From the NCBI GenBank assembly GCA_965153355.1, contig OZ231127.1:14322001-14386000 (forward strand): DNA of 64,000 nt. Direction: 5' to 3'. Shown piece by piece: positions 22,160-38,065 of the stretch. This stretch comes from Flaccisagitta enflata. Its lineage: Eukaryota > Chaetognatha > Sagittoidea > Aphragmophora. Under the pieces are notes generated by a model. It was not told the origin of the DNA. It saw only the letters and a program-made list of their open reading frames with translations, and searched no databases. The translations under genes and the position numbers were made by a program. Position 1 is the first letter of the stretch; the number at the start of each line of letters is the position of its first letter.

Positions 22160-23577
22160 TTAAAAAGGCAGATCACTGTACACGTACATCCCTTCTGGGG
22201 CAAGATCATAACCATGGGCCACCGCATCATTAAGATCCACTCCCGTCCACCCATAACCCGCGTCAAACTGACCATGTTGGATGTGAGGATTGGGAAAAGA
22301 TGATTTAACATCTGTGGACTCACTTGACTCGCGTCTCTCTTCCATAGAACCCATCGCTGGACCTGGTGGGCGCTGAGGCAATGTTAGGCAAGAGCTACTG
22401 CCCATCTGTGTAGATTGGGAACTTGAGTAGTTCTGTGCCGGTCTCTGTGCCTGAGCGTTGCCCTGCGGACTGGTCTGTGAATTGGCCTGAGACTGAAGGG
22501 CCGGCTGGCTGGTCACATATCCAGGCCCTCCAGTCAACCCGGCTGCGATTCTAGGTCTTGCACCCTGGTAACTTTGGTTCTGCGAGTAGTAAGGTCGATT
22601 GAATGGGTTGAGTGGCATTCGAGCCACGGGGTAGAGTGGTCTCGCTGGGCGTGCATAATAAGGTCTTGGATTTGCCCGGTCTCGAGCCAAATCTTCTTTG
22701 ATGGTTTTCACTCCCTCCTTGACCTCGGTCAGGCCGGCTTCAACTCCGAAAGGTCTAGCTCGGTCTTTTTGGCGGATGTTTCTAATACATCCAAGCGGTC
22801 ATTCGTCTTTTCCTGTTGTGTGCTCAATGCGCCTAATTGTGGGGTCGCCGTCTCAAAAGAAGCTACATGGGGAATGTTGAACATTGCAGCCATATTTGGC
22901 GCCGCAGAACGGCTCCCACTTTGGCCAATGGTGTTGAGTGTGTTCTCGTAATTTGCCGCGATCTGGTATGCGTAATCGAGATTGTGGTTGGGGCCGGTCG
23001 CGTTCATCAGGATGTGGGCCTCCAAAACAGGGTTTTGGAGGCCTACCCGAAAACGACGAACGCATGCCCGGTCCCACTCACCTTGAATTGACTTTAAGTC
23101 TGGTTGAAATTTTCTGAGACGATGAAGGAGACCATTCTTATAGTCAATGAGACTCATGCCGGGGGTGCGCTTCCAGGCATCGTCCCTTGACAAAAAGAAG
23201 ATCTCCTCACCCTCATCTTTGAAAGCCCGGCTGAGAGCTGCCCTAAGTTGGGTCCAGTCTCCTTTGACAGTATCAGGCAGGTTGTCATAAACAGCCCTGG
23301 TCGCTCCCAGTTCAAGTTTGCAGGGGATCCAGTTCAAACAGAGGCCAGGTATCCTTTGATCATCTGTTGCCAACCCGTGTGCCACCCGTACATTATCAAC
23401 GAACCCAACCACGAAAAGTTCAAAGTCCTGACCCGACTTAAAATTGTCCCCAGGCAAGTTTTTCACCGTCAATGGTCTGGGTCCGTTCATTCTGTCAACA
23501 AGTGCCTGATAAAATTCACGCGGGGGCACTTCTGGCTGCGCTGGCTGCGCCGGATGTATGGGGTCTTCGTCTCCCAT
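22160..23577 (-). pseudogene. gag: Ty3/gypsy gag, frameshifted
   Basis: Starts at the ATG at 23575-23577. The first 280 residues are capsid-like (the region with WTQLRAALSRAFKDE and a heptad-rich end). The frame is broken at about 22730-22735, where one base would restore a Lys/Glu coiled-coil segment. The second part is a basic, Pro/Tyr/Gln-rich tail without a CCHC zinc knuckle. It ends with TAA at 22160. Confidence 0.85.
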
Positions 23578-23685
23578 TTTGGATATTACACCCAGACAGA
23601 CAAGTTTGTGTAAAAATTAAGGCTAAGTAACACACAGGTCATACACAAATAACCTATCAACCAATGCCGCTCTCACCAAGCCAAA

Positions 23686-24030
23686 TCAATCAGAGTCAGA
23701 GTTTTCAAAAATAACCGAAAAATAATGGAAGGCCAAAGAGTAAATGTATAAGAAGTCCTCCAATTGTTGGTAAGTTGGATTGACGGGGAAGAAATAAAGT
23801 AGGCTCGAATCTCTTGTGTCAGATAGGATCTCACAATTTAAACCCAGCCACCTCACTGCACAGTAAGTAGCAAAGTATGCTAAATTTCTAAAGTCTTCTT
23901 GCGAACCAATGTAGATTATATCATCGGCATAAATCCTAATTGGCATTACTCTATTAGAATTGACATGAGAAAAAAAACAATGACGATCACATGGGCAACG
24001 CGTATTAGCTAATACTCGATTCAGACCCAA
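23686..24030 (-). other. Open frame with a reverse-transcriptase-like YADD box
   Basis: 115-codon frame upstream of gag on the same strand. It contains RIYADDIIYIG, followed about 20 residues later by WLGLNCEI; this order recalls motif C and the following W..L.LN of non-LTR (jockey-like) reverse transcriptases. No other RT motif is visible, so it may be a fragment or chance. Confidence 0.3.
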
Positions 24031-24060
24031 TGTGACTAACCTTTCCCGCTAAAAGGCACG

Positions 24061-25560
24061 GCGTTTACCGACGTTTTGAAGCTGAATGTTGAGTTGACGT
24101 GTTTATTGTCGCCGTTAACTGTGGACCATGTGACGTAATCGGCGTGATCGTCGTAGCGTCGCAGATTTGACAAAATTCGAATTTCGCGGTGACGCCGATG
24201 CGTTAGTAGATGAAGCAGAGAAACGAAATTGATGCGACGAGCGTGGTGACGTAAGCAAAACGAAAAACGTAACCTCCAGAAGATTCCCCAACTGCTGGTG
24301 GGGAGGAGGGGAAGGAGACAAAATGCCAATAAAAACAGATGTGGCAATCACGGACGAATATGTTTGAGAACTTCAACAATAACAAAACTGACAAATGACA
24401 AAGATGATACGACACTGATAGAAATGACGGCAATTAACCACCATGACATTTGACTGAATTATCATATCATATTCTCCGTGTGACCGTTGGAGGTGAATGA
24501 CTTACTGTGACAAATGTTGTGAGAGAACAATACTATCTAATTTAAACTAAATTAAAACTAGATAAAAACCGGATCCGTTCGTTTCACTGTCCCAGAGAGA
24601 AAAAAAACTAAAAAAAAACTAGTGAGGGAGGGATAAAATTACAAATGAAGGGGCGGTGAGACAAGATTGAAGACGGAATAACCTGCTAAAAAATCCTCTA
24701 TTCTCCTAAATAATTTTCAATGAATGACTGCCAACTAAAAACCGACATGAAAAAGAGAAAGGGGAAAAAAAAAAACTTAAAGCTTTCGCCGCCTCGGAAT
24801 AACGAGAAAAAAAAATAAATGGAATTTCAGGGATCCTCTGAAAAGCGGTAAATCACAACTGAAGGATCTCTTCGCCCGCCGGCCAGCGCTAGCCAACGAG
24901 GGTGGGGATTGGAGATGTAGACTTTTTAACCCAAACCTTTGGAAAGGGCGTCTAAAATGTTTGCTATTACAAAAAAAACTTCTCCAATGTCAATGGGCCT
25001 ATATATTTACATTGGTTCAACTTATACCCCTGCGGTATATTCATGCATTGTCAACAGTTCAACTCTACTGCCACTAGGTTGAAAGGGGCATACACCCAGA
25101 GATTACATGGGCCGCTAAATTCCTGTTAGGGGCCTCAATCGTGATTCACAAAGATTCAAGAAAAAAAAAAGTTGAGAAAATAAAGGAAAAAAAATAGAGT
25201 GAGTTTAACTTTTTACCCGGCGCTGCAGAACAGCTCCGGCTCAAAACGAAAGGAAGAAAAAAATTGTGTTGTGATACCTATTACCCTATACCATACTTAT
25301 CAACGAAGATTTACGAAGAAGGTGCCAAGAACTACGACGAGGTCCGGCGGTGATGACGTCGTCGCGAAAAAAAATTTGGCGAGAGAAGAAAAATTTTGTT
25401 CAGTGGAAGAAACTTGACGGCCCTGCGAGGTAAGAATATAATTGACGGGTCCCCAGTCCGACCAATCGGGATTGGGGTATACAATTGACTGGACCTCTCT
25501 GATTGGCTACAGGATTGGACTGGACGCCTGTGATTGGCCAAGAGAGGCCGAAGAGGGAAT
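24061..25560. other. Spacer without recognised genes
   Basis: AT-rich, several poly-A runs. Four CCAAT/ATTGG words cluster at 25465-25540, within a tandem-like stretch alternating GATTGG and GGACTGGAC. Nothing more that I can support. Confidence 0.4.
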
Positions 25561-25563
25561 CGT

Positions 25564-25845
25564 TATGTTTGTTTTGCTTTACCGTATAAACATGACTTAA
25601 AAATATGCTGCCCTTCGCTATGCTACTTTTGTTTGTCCATCTAGACTACTTTAATAGTTTCAGTGATGATTGTCGCGTCATCGGCCACCTTGTAGGGTAC
25701 GTTGTAATGTTCGTTTTGCTTTACCGTATAAACATTGCTTAAAAATACATTGCCCTCCGCTATGCTACTTTTGCTTGTCTATCTAGACTACTTTTAATAG
25801 TCCAAGTGATGATTTTCGCGTCACCGGCTACTTTGTGTCCCCTTT
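25564..25845. repeat. 141-bp tandem duplication
   Basis: Units 25564-25704 and 25705-25845 share GTTTTGCTTTACCGTATAAA, CTATGCTACTTTTG and GTCATCGGCC/GTCACCGGCT at constant spacing. Confidence 0.9.
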
Positions 25846-26055
25846 AGTTTGTCCGTCGGTGCAAGTGACGTATTACTTTATGATCAAATTTTAAAGGCAG
25901 TATTCAGGTTTTGATTTTCATTTACTTGTTTTAAAAAGTCATATATATATAGGTTGATTTCTTGTTTCAGTGTCAGATCTCACCGTGGCCAAAAACAGCC
26001 GAGAAACGCGGTTTTTGCACAGGCGTAACAGACCGACGGACGGACAGACCCTCTT

Positions 26056-26080
26056 AGATGCATTCCTGACGGTCGCATCT
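26056..26080. repeat. Family 1 hairpin repeat, AGATGC stem
   Basis: AGATGC..GCATCT stem with a longer loop, after CAGACCGACGGACGGACAG. Confidence 0.55.
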
Positions 26081-27116
26081 AAAAAGATTGCTACGCTGCT
26101 AGTACACGGCCGTCTAGATACCTTTATTGATCTTAATGATGGTTATTGCGTCCTTGGCTACTTTGTCGGTTGATTTTTTATTACGTTGTTGGTCTATTGG
26201 TTGTTTTATGTTTGTGTACGTAATGGTCTACCGTAATACAATTTTATTTTACTTTTACTTCGGCTTCTCTCATTGGACAAAACCCTTGTGTAAAGTAGTA
26301 ATGCTTAAACCTTCGTTCACTTAATCACACATATCGCCGTTGTAATTTTCAAGTCGCTTGAAACACGACTCTACACTCCGCTTAGTCCGTCTGTCCATCA
26401 GTTACATTTTACATTATATGTTTATCGTTCTTTGACCTTCCTGCTCCTGGCCAAATGCTCCCATGACCTCATGGTTACACATCCACACGCAACTGGGATA
26501 GCTCTGTATCCGGCTGTTATACTCTCTTAAAACCTGCCACTACTGTTCGCGTTCATTTTGTTTATGGCTCTTTGACATGATATGGTAAACGATTCTGATT
26601 GTGATTGTTTAACTAACAATTGTATAGATTAGAGGGCGTCTTGCAATTTTAAGATGAACCAATAGTGATGTCACCAACCTATCAACTGTTAGTCGTTGCG
26701 ACGTAACACATTGCATAAACGTCGGTGACAGTCCTTCCGGCTTAACAGCATAATCGCCTCTCATCCATCGCTTTTGTCATCTGCGTCATAATTGCGTAAC
26801 CAAGCAGCTTTTTCATCTGCGCAAACGGAGAAGCATCTACACCCGCCGTCATCCGGAGCGGGTGTGAAGACATCTTTTTCTCCATCGTCGGTTCACCGTC
26901 TGTCGCGATTTGACTGAAGGCGTTGAAACTGGTGGCCAAACTAACATCCTCATTATAAAGACACCTATCGCCGTCGAAGCTACCATAATCTCTAGCAACA
27001 GGTAATCTGTGTAGCATTTGAGTTCTGAGTGAAAAAAGCGACTGTAAACGCCGAAAAAGCTAAGCGTCGCCGACCGGCAGACAGACCAACGGACTGACCG
27101 ACATAGTGGGTTATGG

Positions 27117-27134
27117 GGTCGCGTACACGCGACT
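27117..27134. repeat. Family 1 hairpin repeat
   Basis: GGTCGCGTACACGCGACT after CAGACCAACGGACTGACCG. Confidence 0.8.
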
Positions 27135-27397
27135 AAGAATTCAGGGTGCCTGATGGCTTCAAAGGGCGAAGATGTTATTGTCCTCAACCATATAGATTGT
27201 GGAAAAGCGGGAAGCGCCTTTTCTCGGAAGCAGATTGACAGTCGGAAGATCATGCAATGACAGTTTAAAAAGTGAAAAAAGGAAATTTTGAATAGCACTT
27301 GTATAGTTATCACAAATCATTTTCTTATAATAAATTCAAATAATTTTTTTTTCCGCAATCTACTGTTTTTGAGATTGATTTTTGAAAGAAAGGACTT

Positions 27398-27457
27398 GAT
27401 TTTCCTATGAAATCACTGTTTTAGACTGATTTTCCTATGAAATCACTGTTTTAGACT
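27398..27457. repeat. 30-bp perfect tandem duplication
   Basis: GATTTTCCTATGAAATCACT plus GTTTTAGACT, twice. Confidence 0.95.
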
Positions 27458-29152
27458 GTATTCTGCTTGTCGGAATCTAGCAAAAAGAATTTTTGTTTCC
27501 CAGAAGCTTGAGCGAATATAAGTATCTGATTGTCCTAGTCTTAATCCAATTCAATTCTCTCCCCCTGCTGCTTATACCGTTCACTTTTATTCAGGGTTTA
27601 TCCACAGATCGCTGCTGCTCATCTAATGACAGCCACAGTCGTTATATGCGAGCCATGCGTCACCAGCAATTCGCAGATTGGCAAGAGGTGCTACTTATAA
27701 CTATACCGTCAAGTAGTTCATCAGCGGCGGTCATCGCCGAACTTACACCAACTTCGTTGACGCATCGCAACCAAGGACGGGAAACCACCGGTGAACCACC
27801 CTGACACAGGTAACACGGAACCGGCGCCGCACAAGTGTTTTTGTAAATTAAAGAAAACAGGGCGAGATACAAGGGCAATCGCAGATGGTTGGGTTGTTAA
27901 AAGCTGAAACGTTGCAAAACCATGTTTGTGACTCTTAGCAAATATGTTGATGGAACTGTAAAGTTTCCAGGAAATTGTATATTTACTCATCCGCCCCTCA
28001 TGCAATTTTCATTCTAGATTTAGATAGAAATAAACACAATAATCGAGAATAGAAATGAAATGGCAGAGTGCCAAGTATCCACTTTAACAGATTTCGCCTC
28101 CTAGCCATTATCTCTGGTACTCCGCACCTTCAAAAGAAAACAGAAAGAAACTAATCTCACTTCAATGCTTAACAAGGTCGGATACACGAATACCCAAGTC
28201 GCATACTAATGGGTAGGGGCAGCGATATGATAAGTTTATCCAGCATTTGGACATCAGCAGTATGACAATAACCACTTCAAAACGCCGAAAAAAAGTTTTA
28301 TGGATGGATGGACTGATGGACAGAAGAATGGACAAACAGACCAAGTCACCAACAGAGAAAGTTACAGAATTGCCGGCATGCAACTAGAAATCAGTCCAAA
28401 TTTCATCTGCTTGTCTTTTTTTTTCTGGGTTGCCGTTTTTCGTCCTTCATCTCCTTTCTCAAGTTACTTGATTCACTTCTTGATTCACTTACCGCGAAAA
28501 CAGAAACCTTCTCCATTTCACAAAAATTGTTTTCACAGCCGTCAGAAAATGAAATGAGAACAACAAACGGATCGTTGCCATCTCTATGCTGTACCCTAAT
28601 TCATTTTTCTTGGAGAATCAGAAAATACAGATGTAAAATTCAGTATCTCGTTGTGGGGCAACCGATGAAACTGTACGGGTCCACTCTTGCGATGACAATG
28701 CTTTAATGCCATATGATTAACCCTTTAGATGATCATCATATTTCATCCATCATCTAAATAGAAAAATAGTTATCCTAAAATTCTTTTTTTGATAATTGCA
28801 GTCAATGTTATCTTAGGCCATTTTGTTTGGCAAGCCAAGGAAAATCTATGAGGGGCCTCCATCGGAATCCAACCGAGTTATGATTTTTTCACATGCGAGA
28901 AAAATTGATGTGAGGTTCATATTTCCACCAATCAGTTTTGGGAAAAAAGGCAATCCTTGGCAAATTGATTCTGGACCTTTGGCAGACTCATTGGTGAATT
29001 CCGAGGATACCAAGTTAGACAGGACCATCAAACAATGAAGACTGGACTATCGGATACACCAATCAATGCAACAAAGGATTTCTTAGACTTAAATTAGATA
29101 AAAAGATGCACGTCCGACTGAACCTCGCCTGTTTCTCAGTTACCTTTCAAGT

Positions 29153-29155
<3 letters not shown>
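27458..29155. other. Spacer; family 1 fragment at 28.18-28.33 kb
   Basis: The fragment has ACCCAAGTCGCATACTAATG, GGTAGGGGCAGCG and AAACGCCGAAAAAAAG, then a GGATGGATGG stretch. I see no supportable gene; the short open frame at 27493-27804 matches nothing I know. Confidence 0.4.

Positions 29156-29244
<89 letters not shown>
29156..29244. repeat. (CT)n microsatellite
   Basis: Pure dinucleotide tract. Confidence 0.98.
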
Positions 29245-29248
<4 letters not shown>

Positions 29249-29560
29249 ATGTCTTTTTTCCGTCGGTGTAAATTAAAATCCCTTTTCGGTCAGATTTAGT
29301 TTCCGTTTCAGAAAGCAGCGAGACTTTCAACCAGGAAGAAAAAGTTGTTTGTTTTTGTTTATATATAAAGTGAATTTAAAACGGCAGAGGTTCAAAAGAA
29401 ACGAGAAAAGGTTTCATCTTATTTGAAAAAAAAAAAACATAAAAAGACTTGATCTGATTTTTTTGCTTTTTTTTTTTGTCTCAAAGCTCAAAAAAATTGC
29501 CTCAGGTCATAAAAGTGAGAACGACAGAGGCACGAAAAGAACCGAGTGAGACTTGTTTGA

Positions 29561-29735
29561 GGAGAGAGAGGGAGAGGGAGAGAGAGAGAGACACACAGAC
29601 AGACAGACAGACAGACAGAGACAAAGACAGAGAGAGACAGAGACAGAGACAGAGACAGCGTGTAAAGACAATGAAAGTGGCAGGCACAGAGGCAGGGACA
29701 GACAGAAAGAGACAAAAAGACAAAAAGACAAAAAA
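29561..29735. repeat. (GA)/(ACAG)n purine-rich cluster
   Basis: GAGAGG, ACAGACAG, GAGACAGAGACAG and AAAAAGACAAAAAGAC runs follow one another; open frames on both strands here are by-products. Confidence 0.9.
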
Positions 29736-29899
29736 AGAGGTCACGCTGAGAAATGACGGCAGTAACGTAAACAGAAAAGAAAGGGAGGCCTCCAGAGCAG
29801 AGGTAAGACTGCCAGAAAAAATAAACCCAGCAGCGGCAGCTGGTGAAAGCCAAAAGGAAAAAAAAGGGATCGTGAAAGACCTTTTTTTTCAAAAATGAA

Positions 29900-31240
29900 A
29901 CAAAAGATTGTAAATGAAATAAAAGGTAATTTGAAAAATAAAGTGGATCTTATAGAAAAACATGGCCAACGAGGATCAAGACTGTGCGTCAGATGAGGAA
30001 CGAGGTAACGGGAGGGCTTCTGGAGGAGCATATTTCTAACAGATGCGAGCGCGGGAGTTCAGGTTTAGGCATCAGAAATAGGCAGACATGAAAGGATGAT
30101 GGTGAATTTCAAAATGATTGGGGGTGGTTGTGATGGGGGGGGGGGAACCTGACAAATATTCAAATAAATGGATTTATAGGGTTGTTAAGAAGAAAAAGAA
30201 GCATCTAAAAAAGAAAAAAGAAATAGAAAACAAGAAGAAAGAGAGCAGTGGCCCTCAAGATAAGAAAAATGGCGCCAATTGTTTCTGTTCTCGTGCGCTT
30301 ATTTTTTGTTGCGTTTCTCGCGTTTGCGCCATCTGTTGACCTTTGACCAAAGTGCGCTGACCTTTTGTTTTTTGATGGAACCGTCAAGAGGGCGCAAACG
30401 AATGAGCCGGAAGAGATTTGCAAGAAAAGAGAGAGAGAGAAAAGATAGAGAGAAAAGAGAAAAAAAAATGGAAACAGCATTTCTATCTTTCTCTTGGCCC
30501 TTTTGAGTGTGTGTTGCCCTCGAGAAAACTTTTTCCTGCTTTGGGTCATTGAGTTAAGGTCATCCGGGTCAAAAGGGGCCAAAATGGAACCAGAGATGGA
30601 ATTACGACTAATGGAAACAAAAGCGAGAAAAATCACGACCAACGACCACCGTAGATTGGCCGGTTGGCCGGTCGGCTAAGGCGCCGAATGACCGAGGCGC
30701 CAAGTGGCCGGAATACCGATAGGCTAAGCAGCCGGTGGGCCGGAGCTCAAAGCAACCAAGGCGCTGAACTCCTAAGCATCGCAAGCTACTTCCAACGAGC
30801 AAGGCCTAAGCAGCTCTTTTACAAACATTGAGCGGCGATAGTTTGTGGTTTACATTTAATAGGACGGCGTTGATAAAAAGATGATTCGTGACGATTTTCA
30901 GCGTAGGGAATGAGTAAAGAAACACTTACCTGTTTCCCATTGAAGTTGACGAGTTGAAAAGGCAAGAATAAAAAAGAAGAAGGAGGCGAAAAGAGGAGAA
31001 AATGAATCGATTAATAAATAAGTCTTACATTGAAAATGAATGTATGGATAATGTTACGGATCATGATGTATGGATAAAGATATGGATTTGGATTTCTTTT
31101 TTCTTTTATCTTTATGCATTTCGATATGGATGACATTTGGAAGGCAATAGAATCAAGAAAAAAAAACAGAAAAAAAGAATGGGATCGCAACCTAAAGATG
31201 AACTTTGCTCAAGAGTCAGGATTCCACTTTCATACTTTTC
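29900..31240. other. Spacer, purine-rich, with a GGCC-rich patch
   Basis: At 30650-30760 the sequence repeats degenerate words of the type GGCCGGTNGGCC/GGCGCCGAA; elsewhere A-rich. No gene supported. Confidence 0.35.
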
Positions 31241-31440
31241 AGTCGCGTGCACGCGACTCTATAATCCGCTCTGTCCATTGGTCGGTCGGTCGGTCGATAG
31301 GTCACACTTTGTTTTGTTTTTTGGTGTTTACAGACGGTTTTTGCGTCACTGCTCCTGCCAAACTACTTGGTTGAACTATTTTGTCATTGCCCCTGCCCAC
31401 CCGCACTTGACTTAGGCAGCCGTGCACATTTCAGACGACA
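31241..31440. mobile_element. Family 1 repeat, long copy
   Basis: Starts with the perfect palindrome AGTCGCGTGCACGCGACT (31241-31258), then CTATAATCCGCTCTGTCC and (GGTC)n. The companion set follows: TTTTTGCGTCACTGCTCC, CCCCTGCCCACCCGCAC, GACTTAGGCAGCCGTG. This is the best copy for defining the family, which is about 200 bp long. Confidence 0.8.
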
Positions 31441-32668
31441 TACAGTCGTCTGAAATATTTTTCGAATCAGTCTGTCAGTCGGTCAGTCAGTCAGTTAGCA
31501 CTTGTGAATTGTGTGTCGTATCCACCATAATCCTCCTACATTGCCGTGGTTGTTTATCATGTTTCACGAGACACGTCTTCGAGGGGTTTGCTTTTGGTAT
31601 CCTACATGGCTAAAGGCTATCGCGAAGTAGTTTCTGTTAACATTGCGAGAAAAAAAGAAAATGAAAAAATATCATATTTTTTCTTGCTGGCAAGAAAGAG
31701 AAACTTAGGAAGGAGAGGGGGGAAAAAGAGATAAATGATTTTTGTTTCTTTCGTAGGTTTGTGAGTTTGTGAGTCCTAAATGTAGACTAATCGGTGCCAT
31801 CATCGAAAACATAAAAGTCCATTGAAAGAGCTTGAGACGGGCAATTGTGCGTGGTGACCCCAAGATGGAGAACGAGAACAGAGCTCTCTGTAAGCGTTCT
31901 TTCCCCACTTCGAGACATCCTCAACTGGAGAGTCGTGGGCTTTGACTTCGCTGTGATAACAGGCTACAAATAACTGCCACAGACACTAGCATAATTCCGA
32001 TATCATTTCCGTAAACAAAATCAAGTTTTCGTCCGTTCATAGTCAATCATTGTGCTTGAGTGGTATGATTCATGAACTATATTGGATCACCGCTGTGGCT
32101 GCTGACACGAACGCTGTCCCTCAACCCCTCAGGCTAGACTTGTATAAGTTGTATCTGTCTCCATCCTATTGCATAGGTGCACTCAGTAAATCTCTTTCCT
32201 TCTTTTCGCACTTCCTTTACTCACTTGCCCGTTATCTTCACTCACATCTGCAAAGAATAGAGGTAGTTACAAAGGAGAAGGAAGCTATTTGAAAATATAC
32301 GTGGAGGGAAGGAAAACATTACCATAACTTCACCTTAACGAGGGGAGAAGAAAGACCCCGGACAATCATTATTTGAAAGAAACGCGCGTCATACATCGCA
32401 TTATACTTATCGGTTTCCTATTCCGTTTTACCTACATCTCTATTCATGTCCGTTTCCTATTTTTACTTTTTTTCAGTGGCTTATTCTGTTTCCTGAAAGG
32501 GGCATTATTTGTCTGAAGATCTTCAATCCTTGAAATCCATTCATCAAGAATTACTTACATTTAATCTGTCATTTTGAATCGTTTCCCCTAATTCCATCCT
32601 CACATCTCAAGCGGGCCTCCACATTATTCATCTTTCCCTTATCCTTCCTCCCTATCCTCCCTCTTGTT

Positions 32669-32800
32669 AGTCGCGTGCATACGACTCTTTAACCCGCTCT
32701 GTCTGTCGGTCAATCGGTCTGTCCGCTTGACATCCATATGTAACGCTTCGCTTTTTCAGTGGTCTTTGCATTACTGCTCCTCTCCAAACGCATGGCCCTG
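32669..32800. mobile_element. Family 1 repeat
   Basis: AGTCGCGTGCATACGACT, then CTTTAACCCGCTCTGTCTG and a fragment of the internal part (GCATTACTGCTCCTCTCC). Confidence 0.75.
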
Positions 32801-33270
32801 TTCTCTTCTCCTCCTCCCTCTGCTTCTTTTTCTCATCTCTTCCCCTTTCTTCCCTTTCCTCCCTCTCTTCTTTTCTCCTTCATCTTCTGCTTCTATTCCC
32901 CATTTTTCCTCCCTTTCCTCCCTTTCCTCTCCTCTGTTCTTCTCCTTCCTCTGCTTCTTTTCCTCATCAGGTTTCTTTTGCCTTTCTCCATTCAAGTGGG
33001 AAAACTGCGATTGAGCGACCTTTGACCTCATAACGACCCTGACCTGGGCACGGCGATGAGAAAAGAAGGGGGGCTCCCTCATGGCGAAGAGGCGGAGGAA
33101 GGAGGAAGAAGAAGAAGAAGAGGAAGAGGAAGAAAAGGAGGAGGCAGTGGCACAAGAGGAAGATAAAGCGGAGGCAGTTGAGAAAGAAAAAGATGAAAAC
33201 CGGGATGGTAAGAAAAAAGGCGGGATTGAGAATGAGAAGGCCGGGGGTACTCGCACAAAGAGAAGGTATC
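32800..33270. repeat. Pyrimidine-rich then purine-rich low complexity
   Basis: CTTCCTCC-type sequence to about 32980, then GAGGAAGAAG-type sequence 33080-33260. The Lys/Glu-rich frame at 33081-33287 follows from this composition and I do not call it a gene. Confidence 0.7.
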
Positions 33271-33930
33271 AGCAAACAAAACATTAAAAAATGATGCTTA
33301 GGGGGGCGTTGGTCTGCAGGCGTACTTTTTGAGGAAATGGCTAGATGGAATTCCAGCATGAGAGGAAAGGAAAAGAATATGGAAAATGGAGAAGTAGATT
33401 ACATGAAGAGAGCGGGGAGTGAAATGGAGATGGAAAGCATTTGAAGCGAGGTTCAGTTACAAAGCCGCATACGGGGCCGCATGAGTTACTAGATGGGTGA
33501 TCAAAAAGAGGGTGAATAGAGAGAAGAGTAAGAGAGGTAAGAATGAGATCAATTGACAAAACATAGAAGAGAAGGGGGAAAAATGACTAAATGGCTAAAT
33601 AAAGAATGAATATTGAAAAGAAACAGAGGCATGCTTTTTTGTGGAAAGGAGGCTTACGTCTGGTCAGCAAAGACGTCCCTGGCTAACTAAAAAAGAATCG
33701 TTTTCTGTTTTACGCTACTGGATATAGTCATCTATGATGCTACCCCCACCATGCTTCCTTCATCAACTTCCGCCACCACTTCCTCCTCATTCTCCTCCCC
33801 TTCCTCCTCATCCCCCACTTGTTCCTTGATCCATCTCCTCCTCCTCAGGTCAAAATCGTTCGCCGCAAAGAGCGTCACCCGGACATCAAAAATGGCAATA
33901 ATCATCATAGGACGAGTTTGAACTTGACTT

Positions 33931-34024
<94 letters not shown>

Positions 34025-34302
34025 GCTGTGCAAATTATGTTGCAAATTACACACTGTGGCGCGGTTTTTTTATGATGCTGATATCATATTTTTTGCTAAG
34101 CAAATATCATTTTCCATGAGCATTTTTTTGATGGACATTAGGCGGAATATGGTCAGTGCACTAACTGTGTAACGTCTTCGTCCTCATGTCCATCATAATA
34201 TCATCGCAGAGATTTGGGGGGGGGGGTTATGACTTATGACGTCGAGAGTAATCCAATGTCACTTAAATTTCCTAGGTCCAAAAATAAGTTCTCAGATTTT
34301 GA

Positions 34303-34397
<95 letters not shown>
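33931..34397. repeat. Two (CT)n microsatellites
   Basis: Tracts at 33931-34022 and 34307-34397. Confidence 0.98.
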
Positions 34398-37361
<2,964 letters not shown>

Positions 37362-37449
37362 TTATTGAAATTCTTTGCTAAATTCGCTGAGGTTTCAAAA
37401 AATCGCCGCCGAAACTCAGAAATAAGCCGCAAAAGTTTTTGTCGGAAGG

Positions 37450-38065
37450 CAATACAGGAAGAAGAAGATGGTGGGTGAAGGTGAAGAGGAAGAAAAGAAG
37501 AAGAAAAGAAGAGAAGAAAGAAGAAGAAGAAGAAGAAGAAGAAGAAGAAGAAGAAGAAGAAGAAGAAGAAGAAGAAGAAGAAGAAAGAAAAAAAGAAAAA
37601 GAAGAAGAAAAAAAGAAGAAGAAGAAGAAGAAGAAAAAAGAAAAGAAGAAAAGAAAAAGAAAGAAAAAAGAAAAAAGAAAAAGAAAAAGAAAGAAAAAGA
37701 AGAGAAGAAGAAGAAGAAGAAGAGAAAGAAGAAGAAGAAGAAGAAGAAGAAGAAGAAGAAGAAGAAGAAGAAGAAGAAGATGAAGAAGAAGAAGAAGAAG
37801 AAGGGGAACAAGGAGAAGAACAAGAAAAAAGAGTAAAAGCAACAAGAATGAAAAGGGAAATAAAGAAAAGAAAGAAAAGGAGAAGATGGAGAAGAAAATG
37901 TAAAAATGGAGGTTGAAAAAATAGTTAACCAAATATGAGAAGAACAAGGGCAAAAAACGGAAAAGAAGAAAAACAAAAACAAACTAAAGCTAAAACTGAA
38001 ACAAGAAGAACAAGGAAGAGAAAGAGAGGAGAGGAAACAAGAGAAACAGGAAAGGGGGGGGGGAG
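37450..38065. repeat. (GAA)n purine tract
   Basis: Starts within 100 bp of the end of the CT tract and is almost pure purine on the + strand to about 37800; it then decays into A-rich sequence. Confidence 0.95.

Larger units (their letters stand above)
13317..23577 (-). mobile_element. Ty3/gypsy-type LTR retroelement, interrupted and frameshifted
   Basis: Domain order on the - strand is gag, protease, reverse transcriptase, RNase H, integrase, as in Ty3/gypsy. A separate 4.07-kb element splits it at 17582-21653. Without that insertion the coding length is about 6.2 kb, normal for the group. I could not find LTRs, primer-binding site or a convincing polypurine tract by eye, so flanks may have been lost or diverged. 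Frameshifts in gag and in reverse transcriptase make it inactive as read. Confidence 0.9.

Noticed and set aside
26742-27017. 91-codon - strand frame (MLHRLPVARDYG)
   Set aside because: Composition is protein-like, but there are no motifs, no splice sites of note and a family 1 repeat right beside it; not enough to call a gene.
33081-33287. Lys/Glu-rich frame starting MAKRRRKEEE
   Set aside because: Follows from purine-rich low complexity; no domain and no splice support.
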